Shown: one piece after another, positions 24,413 through 32,425 of the stretch
Position numbering within the stretch: the first letter of the stretch is position 1
Layout of the letters: every line of letters starts with the position of its first letter
Source of the DNA: Setoptus koraiensis
Lineage: Eukaryota > Arthropoda
Direction of reading: 5' to 3'
Assembly: GCA_048013815.1 (NCBI GenBank)
Contig: CM106586.1
Coordinates: 20,274,001-20,338,000, forward strand
Length of the DNA: 64,000 nt
Position numbers and translations under genes: made by a program
Notes under the pieces: model-generated
What the model was told of the DNA's origin: nothing
The model's input: the letters and a program-made list of their open reading frames with translations, nothing else
The model's database searches: none

Positions 24413-24613
24413 ATGCAAGCAAAATTATCCCTCATCGTGGTTTTGGCCTTGTTTGCCGTGGCAATGGTTGCCGTTGCACCAGGCGTTGATGCAGATTGTG
24501 AGCACTGCGGTGCATCTACCTCTTGTTGTAATGATTGTTGTGCCAACAAGGGCTATGAGTCCCAAATGAAAAACGATCAATGCAGTTGCTCGAGCCGAAG
24601 AACAAGCGGATAA
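24413..24613 (+). CDS. secreted eight-cysteine peptide, copy 4
   Basis: 66 aa, nearly identical to copy 3; the mature peptide differs at two sites (A to D before the first Cys, R to K after CCAN). Both replacements are charge-altering or conservative surface changes between cysteines. The downstream flank matches copy 3 until about 24986, where an unrelated 1.1-kb insert begins. It faces copy 5 tail to tail across that insert, forming the left arm of an inverted duplication. Confidence 0.87.
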   Translation: MQAKLSLIVVLALFAVAMVAVAPGVDADCEHCGASTSCCNDCCANKGYESQMKNDQCSCSSRRTSG

Positions 24614-24986
24614 AAATAAGCGAATGTAAAAGTGACAGGATGGCGCCATCAAGAAAAGTCAAGACCGATCGGATAGCGAAAATTTCATAACATAACATTT
24701 ACATGTAATAAAAATCGAATAAAATTCTCGAGAATCGCAAATATTTGTGTCCAGAGTGTCGCTACTTTTCTCCCCATCGATTGCTATGGCATCCATCGCA
24801 GGCATTTCGTTCGAGATGTTTTGTGATTTTCTAAAGAGGCCGACATGAGTACAATCATCAAGTCTCACTGATATTTCATTAAGTGTAACAGAGAGACGGG
24901 GAAGACATCTCAATTTGTTTCGTTTCCCGTCAAATTATTTCGTATCTTACCCAACAAAGCTGGAGACTTTGGGCACAACCAATTTT

Positions 24987-26094
24987 ATCATTAAGGCTAA
25001 TATTTTATGGTTGTCGGCTGGTCTATAACCGATCAATTTTTTGTGGTGGTTGTGGAAATCGTCTCACCAGATCATTCAAATCTGTTAGCTGTCACCTGAA
25101 CGGGTGCCGCTAATGCCGACATAAACTCTCAAAAATAAAAAATCATTTTCTAGTTTCTGCAGGTTTTGTTGTGACACTCTCATTGCAGTCTGAGCACTGG
25201 TAACGAATCGGAATCATTCGCCCATGCCACACGAAACTCCTTATTAAAACTGTAAATTTCCTAATTAGAGCTGTTAAAATTGTAATTACCGTGATATCGG
25301 TTGTAAAGACCATATTTAAAACAATAATTGTCGTATTTGCGGCCGTAAAAGTGCCCTTTAACTTGTGAATTTGTAAAATATTGGCTAATTTGGCCTTAAT
25401 TAGATGTCCAAACGACGCATCGTTGATCTGGCCGCTCGCAAGTTTGCCTCGCGAACACCCACGAACGGAGATGATCTTAGCGACGCTGATGACGATGAGG
25501 CTAATGCATCTATCGTAGAGATTCCCGACTTTGTGCGCCCAATAACTAGCACACCCACAGCACGGACCTGGCCTAGACGACCGACTCTTTCCAGTGACGA
25601 TGAGATGCTGGCTATAGAAGATGCGCCTAGTGCGATTCACGGGGCAGAAAGCCATGTTCCTATGGTGCTGGGAGACGACGAGGATGATGGTAATGAGACC
25701 GGTGGTCCATCGACGACCCACAAGGCTCGTAAGGACAAGGGGAGCACTGAAAAGGCACAGAAGAAGGACTTGTCCATCCCAGGAGGTCGATTTCTGGCGA
25801 CTTGTAAGAATGATGATGAGTTGAATCGCGCATTCTCTTCCATGGCTATATTGTCCAACCCCATAAACAATTGGGATGACCGCATTGCTACCATTGTGGG
25901 TGCCGTGGCTCAGGCATATTAAACGATATTAACGAGGACTCGAGGCGACCGCCCTCGCTGATCGAGTCCAAAAACGCCAGGAAACTGAGATTCATGCCTC
26001 CTCGCACGTTCGACGATGTGCTGCCGGCACTGTTTATCCGCTAATTTGACGCACTCGTATCGGCTCATTTCAGAATTCCGGAGTCACCGGAGTT
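24987..26094. other. foreign-looking insert between inverted array arms
   Basis: A stretch of about 1.1 kb absent from the other repeat units. Its left edge is where copies 3 and 4 stop matching; its right edge is where sequence resembling the reverse complement of the copy 1/2 3' flank resumes. It is more GC-rich than its surroundings around 25400-26060 and carries an acidic open frame. I saw no terminal repeats or target duplication, so its origin (retrocopy, mobile-element fragment or gene fragment) is open. Confidence 0.5.
25404..25922 (+). CDS. hypothetical acidic, low-complexity ORF
   Basis: 172 codons from an ATG. The translation looks protein-like: a basic start (MSKRRIVDLAARKF), a long Asp/Glu/Ser/Thr-rich disordered part with clusters such as DDLSDADDDEA and LGDDEDDGNE, then a more structured end (NRAFSSMAILSNPINNWDDR). 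Composition differs from the AT-rich surroundings. Coding-like sequence seems to go on a little past the stop, so it may be a remnant of a larger gene or element. I do not recognise the family and assign no function. Whether it is expressed is unknown. Confidence 0.35.
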   Translation: MSKRRIVDLAARKFASRTPTNGDDLSDADDDEANASIVEIPDFVRPITSTPTARTWPRRPTLSSDDEMLAIEDAPSAIHGAESHVPMVLGDDEDDGNETGGPSTTHKARKDKGSTEKAQKKDLSIPGGRFLATCKNDDELNRAFSSMAILSNPINNWDDRIATIVGAVAQAY

Positions 26095-26418
26095 CATGAA
26101 TTTTTTGGACGAAATATCTATGAGAACTACGCAGCGACAGATTCACACGCGTAAATCATAGCCTCGATGCTAGTACTCATGCAGGCCTCTTTAGAAAATC
26201 ACAAAAAATCTCGAACGAAATGATTGAGCTCAACGATGGATGCTATGGCAATCAATGCGAATAAAAGTAGAGACACTCTGAACAGAAATTTTTGCGATTC
26301 TCGAGAACTTTATTCGATTTTTATTACATGTAAATGTTATGTTATGAAATTTTCGCTATCCGATCGGTTTGGACGTTTGTTGATGGCGCCATCCTGTCAC
26401 TTTTACATTCGCTTATTT

Positions 26419-26619
26419 TTATCCGCTTATTTTTCGACTCGAGCAACTGCATTCACCGTTTCTCATTAAGGACTCATAGCCACGGTTGGCGCAACAATCG
26501 TTACAACAGGAAGTGGATGCACCGCAGTGCTCACAAGCTGCGTCAACGCCTGGTGCAACGGCAACCATTGCCACGGCAAACAAGGCCAAAACCACGATGA
26601 GGGATAATTTTGCTTGCAT
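26419..26619 (-). CDS. secreted eight-cysteine peptide, copy 5 (mosaic)
   Basis: 66 aa on the minus strand. The first two thirds match copy 3 (ACEHCGASTSCCNDCCANRG) while the end (LMRNGECSCSSRKISG) resembles copies 1/2. All eight cysteines are kept. This split identity suggests recombination or gene conversion between subgroups. Its own TATA box sits ~100 bp upstream at 26716-26723. Part of an inverted duplication with copy 4. Confidence 0.86.
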   Translation of the reverse strand: MQAKLSLIVVLALFAVAMVAVAPGVDAACEHCGASTSCCNDCCANRGYESLMRNGECSCSSRKISG

Positions 26620-26715
26620 TTTGCGATTGGTGGATAGTAAATGTTAGTATCGGATTTGTATGTGGTTGTTGATTGGTTCAATTTTCATTTGTTGCATTAA
26701 CCGAAAAAGCAACCT

Positions 26716-26723
26716 CTTTTATA
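26716..26723 (-). promoter_or_regulatory. TATA box of peptide gene 5
   Basis: TATAAAAG on the minus strand within GGACACTATAAAAGAGG, as in copies 3 and 4. Confidence 0.75.
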
Positions 26724-27310
26724 GTGTCCGGGAGAAGTGAGAGAGCAGTTTTTTCAGACGAGTTATTTTCAGAGTCAGACGTGAGCAAAACAAGGGTCTA
26801 GACTCACTAGAAGAATTTCATCGCAAACAAAACACGTTACCAGTATCTTTTGGTAACATTTGTTTGTCGTTTGTCCCAAATGTATCATTGATTCATTGTC
26901 TGAAATTCCGCGAATATCATGGTGAGCTAAGAATAGCCTTCACTGACAGCTTAAAAACATCCATTGGTTCGAAACTTTTGTAACTAGGCAAATAGTTGTT
27001 TACAACTGGCCGATACCAACAAACGATGGGACGATAACAACATCGTCTATGAATAGATTCAAGGACTGTTTACGCGTTTCATGAATATGCTTGCCGGTGT
27101 CCCGTGTGCGACCTAGCACGATAGCAACTTTTTTACCTTGTACATTGTCAGATCTAAGGACGATAAAAACTATCGCGTCTAAACTGATCCAGCTGGCCCC
27201 TATGTATGATACGAGCGCCTATAACTATGCAAATATTATTGAGATTCGATATTCACTGGGTATGGGCGTTGAGCGGATGCCAAGTCGTCTAGAACTCGTC
27301 CGCTCATCTC

Positions 27311-27810
27311 NNNNNNNNNNNNNNNNNNNNNNNNNNNNNNNNNNNNNNNNNNNNNNNNNNNNNNNNNNNNNNNNNNNNNNNNNNNNNNNNNNNNNNNNNN
27401 NNNNNNNNNNNNNNNNNNNNNNNNNNNNNNNNNNNNNNNNNNNNNNNNNNNNNNNNNNNNNNNNNNNNNNNNNNNNNNNNNNNNNNNNNNNNNNNNNNNN
27501 NNNNNNNNNNNNNNNNNNNNNNNNNNNNNNNNNNNNNNNNNNNNNNNNNNNNNNNNNNNNNNNNNNNNNNNNNNNNNNNNNNNNNNNNNNNNNNNNNNNN
27601 NNNNNNNNNNNNNNNNNNNNNNNNNNNNNNNNNNNNNNNNNNNNNNNNNNNNNNNNNNNNNNNNNNNNNNNNNNNNNNNNNNNNNNNNNNNNNNNNNNNN
27701 NNNNNNNNNNNNNNNNNNNNNNNNNNNNNNNNNNNNNNNNNNNNNNNNNNNNNNNNNNNNNNNNNNNNNNNNNNNNNNNNNNNNNNNNNNNNNNNNNNNN
27801 NNNNNNNNNN
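27311..27810. other. assembly gap (500 N)
   Basis: Exactly 500 N, a conventional gap size, so the true length is unknown. It starts inside the inverted arm of the peptide array and may hide further copies. Confidence 0.99.
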
Positions 27811-28471
27811 CCGCGAGCTTACACTACAGGCAGCTGAGCAGTGCTAGAATGGGCTTGTTCAATGGGGCTCGCACTCTGTAGAAGATGGTCGTTTGGCTGA
27901 GAAACAGAATAATGTCCCGTAAATCACTAAGATTTACGATTGAGCCCTGTGATCTCTGGAACGATTTATTCGGGCTCCATTGTGGAGCAGTTTCGCTGGC
28001 GAATATCACGTTGCCACTTTCGAGCCAACGTTACCAAGGTGGCTCCCATGGTGAAGTTTACATTTTCCAGCTTACATTTTCCAGCGGGCACCCACTAACA
28101 AGGTAACCCGTTTTCACTTGTAGCCTACAAGTTGTAGGCAAAAGATTTGTGCCGATATTTTCTACTTGTTCGAATACGAGTTTGCTGCTACACTCGCAAT
28201 GGCGCTGTGCCGTCTCGATATTTTGCCGGGGATCAGTCGAGTCTAGCTGTTGTGTGTTGTTGTTCAGTAATTCGTCAGTAATTGAAATATCCAGTGTTGT
28301 TATTTGATACCGAGCAATGATCGCTGTGGCGATGCGTTGTCGTTTCACGCCGAGCTGAAGATTGCCAGTCGAGTGTCCAACGGTGTATTTCACTTGGCAC
28401 AATTTTCGCAACAGCTCGGCCCACTCTCGCATTGGCATGGCGAAAGATTCGCCAAGGGTTCGATCGATACA
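27811..28471. other. region upstream of the lipase gene
   Basis: No gene supported. It probably contains the promoter and 5' UTR of the lipase. The lipase frame is open back to about 28304, but without an ATG before 28472. A short duplication of ACATTTTCCAGC lies near 28060-28083. Confidence 0.4.
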
Positions 28472-30052
28472 ATGTTGAAAATCAGCCTACAACTGCATTT
28501 AACTGTGTTGTGTCTGGCGACAGTAGCGATTTTCGCACAGCCGGAAGCGCCAGCCTCAGAGTGGCAGAAAGAGGCGCCGGCGAGCGCCGACGAGGCCATT
28601 GAAGCCATTGAAGAGGCTGCGCATTTGCCCGACGACTCGCCCGACCATCGGGCCGACGATCGGGCCGACCATTCGCCCGACCATCGGGCCGACGATCGAG
28701 CCGACGATTCGCCCGACCATCAGGCCGACGATTCGCCAGTATCGCTCGGACAGAGATCGGGACTGGGGTTGCTAGGACGAAAGAGCAGAAAATCGAGCAG
28801 AAAATTGAGCAGAAAATCGAGCAGAAAATCGATCAGAAAATCGATCAGAAAGTCGAAAAGAATATCGTATCTCGACGCGCTATCGGGCCGAAGGGTCAGG
28901 CAACAGGAGGCCAGTGAGCCCGCAAAGAGGCTCAATTTTCACCAAGTGAAATTTTTATTGTACTGGAATCGGGGCAGAGATAAGTGCATCATTGAAGGCA
29001 TTCCCAATGAGCACAAACTACACGAGACGTGTCCCCATTTCCAGTGCGCCCGTGGGCGAGTGGCCGTCATAACTCACGGCATGACTACCATTCCTTTCGG
29101 TAGGGCCCATGCAAGACTGCGACCAGGTGAGATAGGAGATCTCATTGCCAGCTTCGACAGCGCGATCTATTTTGATTGGACGCCCCTCAGCTGGATTATT
29201 AATTATTGGGACGTCATTAGACAAAGAGAAGAAATAGGCAATTTTGTAGGCGATTTCCTGATACTGTTGCGCAAGAAAAAAGAACTTAAAATACGCTGGC
29301 TCCACCTAATGGGCTTCAGCATGGGCGCCCACATAATGGCGCACACGTCGCGTTATCTCAAGCGAGTGCTAGATCGGGAAGACCCACTTGGCAAGCACCT
29401 AGTGGAAACTTTGACCGCTTTGGACGCGGCCGCACCGTTCATTCAGACCGGACTCATCAACCTGGCCGATGCCCGAGCGGTGCAAGGGCTACACACTAGC
29501 ACGCCTCTGGGCGTCTCGGGGCCCTTCGCTCATTACGACTATTATCCCAACGGGGGTAACGACCAACCAGGATGCTTTAATATAATCGGCCCCATAAGGA
29601 GCCGTGAGTATTGCCATTCCGAGAATAATATACTCATCATGCCACATATTGTGTCACACAATTCATTTATCACTTATTTGTATTCGTGGGCCTCTTCGAC
29701 AGCCTGCAACCACGCATTCGCGGTTCCCTTGTTTGTGGAAACGAGCCAGCAAACTCCTGAGAGCCTTTGCCATTTTGTAGGATATCAGTGTGACAATTAC
29801 GAAAAATATCTCGCCGGGTTAGTGCTCGTCACCATCATCATTGGTGCATCGTCGTTGTGCCGCTCGACGCTGCGCCATCAACATGAATCCGCTCAACATC
29901 GCTCTCAACATCGCTCTCAACATCGCTCTCAACATCGCTCTCAACATCGCTCTCGACATCGCTCTCAACATCGATCCTCTCGAAAAAAATTCATCCCACA
30001 TGAGATACTCTCAACACGAATCTCCTCTTTCGCCTCTCATATGCACACCTGA
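28472..30052 (+). CDS. secreted/membrane-tethered lipase, pancreatic lipase family
   Basis: Alpha/beta-hydrolase of the pancreatic-lipase (lipase GI) family, 526 aa in one exon. The ATG at 28472 opens a good signal peptide (MLKISLQLHLTVLCLATVAI). Nucleophile Ser ~282 in GFSMGAH; Asp in TALDAAAPF (~322); His ~396 in VSHNSF, aligned with the family HxxS near SFITYLYSW. HGMTTIPFG fits the oxyanion region. Odd additions: an acidic Asp-His-Arg-Ala repeat (~45-80, e.g. DDSPDHRADD), a Lys/Arg/Ser repeat (~100-130, e.g. RKSSRKLSRKSSRKS), a hydrophobic segment (YLAGLVLVTIIIGASSLC, ~446-463) and a C-terminal tail with about seven SQHR units. These suggest cleavage or tethering but may be neutral expansions. 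Poly(A) signal at 30104. Substrate not predictable. It sits inside the peptide array. Confidence 0.88.
   Translation: MLKISLQLHLTVLCLATVAIFAQPEAPASEWQKEAPASADEAIEAIEEAAHLPDDSPDHRADDRADHSPDHRADDRADDSPDHQADDSPVSLGQRSGLGLLGRKSRKSSRKLSRKSSRKSIRKSIRKSKRISYLDALSGRRVRQQEASEPAKRLNFHQVKFLLYWNRGRDKCIIEGIPNEHKLHETCPHFQCARGRVAVITHGMTTIPFGRAHARLRPGEIGDLIASFDSAIYFDWTPLSWIINYWDVIRQREEIGNFVGDFLILLRKKKELKIRWLHLMGFSMGAHIMAHTSRYLKRVLDREDPLGKHLVETLTALDAAAPFIQTGLINLADARAVQGLHTSTPLGVSGPFAHYDYYPNGGNDQPGCFNIIGPIRSREYCHSENNILIMPHIVSHNSFITYLYSWASSTACNHAFAVPLFVETSQQTPESLCHFVGYQCDNYEKYLAGLVLVTIIIGASSLCRSTLRHQHESAQHRSQHRSQHRSQHRSQHRSRHRSQHRSSRKKFIPHEILSTRISSFASHMHT
29880..29975 (+). repeat. 12-bp coding minisatellite in lipase tail
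   Basis: Tandem CTCAACATCGCT units (12 bp, in frame) within the lipase 3' coding end, encoding the SQHR repeats. Confidence 0.85.
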
Positions 30053-30103
30053 TCAACGTTATCAACATGGCCTCTCAGCGAGTGCAACAAATGCGCCCGG
30101 ATC

Positions 30104-30109
30104 AATAAA
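30104..30109 (+). terminator. poly(A) signal of lipase gene
   Basis: AATAAA 52 bp past the lipase stop codon. Confidence 0.7.
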
Positions 30110-30618
30110 AAATCGCAGGACTGCCACAGACTCTCCATGGACCCCTCAGTTGACCATTCCAACGCCTTGCATATTAGCCAGAAGATGTTCTTTCGAGCCA
30201 ACCCGGCGCCTGGAATGTGCTGTGAGTTTGCTGTTGCCTTCCAAGATTTGACGAAACTCAATCGAACTCTGTCTCATTTTTTGTCCATTTATCCCCCAAA
30301 CCACCCATAATATACGCCACGCAAATCTGCCACCACTCAGTGCCAACTTATCACATCGTGTTGGTCCCTATACGCAGACCAGAGAATCCCCCGCATTCAA
30401 TAACTGGATCATTCGAAGTTGATATAAAGCTCATGTCCGGTTCGCGAACGTTTGATTTTCCCTTCAGAGTTACATCGGGCTACAAAGCGGTGAAGGGATT
30501 GATTTCATTGAGGTGAGCACACAGACTGATAATATGCACACAGCAAAAAATTGTTTCCCATAATTTGATATTTGTCTCTTGCGAACAACATGTGCGAAAA
30601 AGAGTTCATAACTGGCTT

Positions 30619-30754
30619 CAACATTTATCTGACACTTCAACATTTATCTGACACGCACCCGACATATATCCGACACATATCCGACACATATCCGACACAT
30701 ATCCGACACATATCCGACACATATCCGACACATATCCGACACATATCCGACACA
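30619..30754. repeat. 11-bp minisatellite
   Basis: About nine copies of ACATATCCGAC, preceded by two copies of a related 19-bp unit containing CATTTATCTGACACTTCAA. Confidence 0.9.
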
Positions 30755-30921
30755 AATCTGTGTCCATGTTCAGGGAAAACAAAGGCATCCCAGTTGTGTT
30801 CGATAAAGTTAACGTGTGCAGCCCAGAATATCGAAACTGCGGGGCTTACGAATTCTCTTCCTTTAATGTCAGCTACATGAGTCATTCGAATCATAGGTAA
30901 GTCGGCAGTTTGAGATGAGTC

Positions 30922-31275
30922 TGGCGATTCCTTTTGTAGCTCAGTATCTTACAACAGATTATCTTTTGTCATCACCATAATCAGCGTACGCGAGCAGTAC
31001 TCGGTTCAATTCGGAAAGAACGGGAAAAAATTCGAGCGGCAAAAAGAAGTCGAGCAGCAAAAAGAAGTCGAGCAGCAAAAAGAATGACGCGGCATGAGGA
31101 CCGACCGGCCAACTATCCGAGGAAAAGGCCGCGACAATTGGTAGCCATGTTTCGCCAACAAGTGATCCATGACACCGTACGCGTAATAAAACAGTCAGCG
31201 AGTTCAATTAAAACGAGATATAAATATAATGTAATATGTATATATCATTATGCACTTGATGATGATACTCATGAC
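30922..31275. repeat. duplicated block A1 flanking peptide copy 6
   Basis: Direct, diverged copy of 32006-32322. Shared landmarks: CAACAGATTATCTTTTGTC, a CTCGGTT-AATTCGGA segment, CGCCAACAAGTGATC, AATAAAACAGTCAGCGAG and GAGATATAAATATAATGTAA. A1 also has an internal Ser/Lys-coding GTCGAGCAGCAAAAAGAA repeat. It may be an old exon with a poly(A) signal; no intact frame is shared by both copies. Confidence 0.7.
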
Positions 31276-31449
31276 GGCCTCTTTCGAGCGCAGCGACGGA
31301 CGCTACGGCAAACAATGAAAAGAAAAGTAGACACACTGGGCACAAATATTTGCGATTTTCGATGAGTTTCGATTCGATTTTTATGACATGTGATTGATAA
31401 CGGTCTTGACATTTGTTGATGGCGCCATCCTATCCACTTTTACGTTCAA

Positions 31450-31644
31450 TTAGGGAAAGATAAGATTCAAGCAACCGCATCTAGATTTTATCCTATCGGC
31501 TTCCATTCCATGCTTCGCGCAACAATCATCGCAGCAGCTCGATGATAAGCAGTCTTCACAAAGTGCATCGACACCTGGTGCGACGGCAACCATTGCCACG
31601 GCGAACAAGGCCAAAACGACGATGAGGGATAATTTCGATTGCAT
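31450..31644 (-). CDS. secreted eight-cysteine peptide, copy 6 (divergent)
   Basis: 64 aa. The signal peptide is almost that of the other copies (MQSKLSLIVVLALFAV), but the mature part is strongly diverged: LCEDCLSSSCCDDCCAKHGM and a closing RCGCLNLIFP. Spacing is C-x2-C-x4-CC-x2-CC-x13-C-x-C, so the eight-cysteine frame holds with one residue lost in the first loop and a hydrophobic C-terminus in place of SSRR-SG. Conserved leader with a divergent mature region is the classic pattern of fast-evolving secreted peptides. Its promoter region lacks the TATAAAAG seen in copies 3-5. Confidence 0.82.
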   Translation of the reverse strand: MQSKLSLIVVLALFAVAMVAVAPGVDALCEDCLSSSCCDDCCAKHGMEADRIKSRCGCLNLIFP

Positions 31645-31649
31645 TTTGC

Positions 31650-32425
31650 GAATTAATTCGTAAAAAATAAGATGTCAGTGTTGAATTCGTGTGTGGTTGT
31701 TGATTGGTTCAATTTTCATCTGTTGAATCAACCGGAAAAAGCATAGTGTTCGATCAATCTAGCATCGAGCAATCTATAGTGTTCGGGAGAAGCGAGCGAG
31801 CATTTGTTTCAGACTAGTTATTCTCTGACAATCTGATGTATTTACAATGGTAGAGACACACTAGGAATTGCATCGCAAACAAAACACGTCACCATTATCG
31901 TTGGCTTGTTGCTTCTGCCAAATGTATCACTGAGCCATTGTTTGCAATGACACGAATGCCATAATGAGCTAAGAATAACCCCACTCGCAACTCGAAATCA
32001 TCCATAGGCGATTCTTTTTGTATCTCAGTATCCGTTCTTGCAACAGATTATCTTTTGTCTGCACTACCAACTGCATGGACGCAACTAATCAGCGACCAGT
32101 TCTCGGTTGAATTCGGACACAACAAGAGAAAAAAGAAATCGGCTCGGGATAAGCAAACATCCGATGAAACGGAAACGCGAAATGCGGCCCCGCGAGTCGT
32201 GTTGCGCCAACAAGTGATCGATGACACCGTGCGTGTAATAAAACAGTCAGCGAGTTTAATTGGAACGAGATATAAATATAATGTAATATGCATATTATTA
32301 TACACTTGATGATGGCACTCGATAGTTGGTTGTTGTGTCGGCTGTTGGCACAACCATGTTGCCCAATCACGTGACACGGAATTATATCAACAAAATTATA
32401 TCGTCCGAATAGTCGTGTGTCCGAA
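31650..32425. other. promoter region of copy 6 and spacer
   Basis: Upstream flank of copy 6, similar to the other copies as far as the core promoter, where CGAACACTAT occurs twice around a short insertion instead of one TATAAAAG box (31745-31795, minus strand). Then block A2, then the end of the serine protease gene. Confidence 0.5.
32006..32322. repeat. duplicated block A2 flanking peptide copy 6
   Basis: Second member of the direct repeat pair with 30922-31275; together the two blocks bracket peptide copy 6 and its promoter. Confidence 0.7.

Larger units (their letters stand above)
26095..27310. repeat. inverted arm of the peptide repeat unit
   Basis: This arm is the inverted counterpart of ~23690-24986: it contains peptide copy 5, its promoter and the upstream block, all in reverse. 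At 27060-27310 it repeats, inverted, the block at 23690-23940, and the assembly gap begins in the middle of that match. Confidence 0.75.
30110..31449. other. intergenic region within array
   Basis: No gene supported. It holds an 11-bp minisatellite (30619-30754), one member of a duplicated ~340-bp block (30922-31275) and the 3' flank of peptide copy 6. Confidence 0.5.

Noticed and set aside
23004-24698. Frames of 60-84 codons antisense to the peptide genes
   Set aside because: They mirror conserved coding and UTR sequence of the peptide genes and are explained by it.
25143-25721. 192-codon minus-strand frame opposite the acidic ORF
   Set aside because: The plus-strand frame has clearer protein-like composition; the minus frame looks like its shadow.
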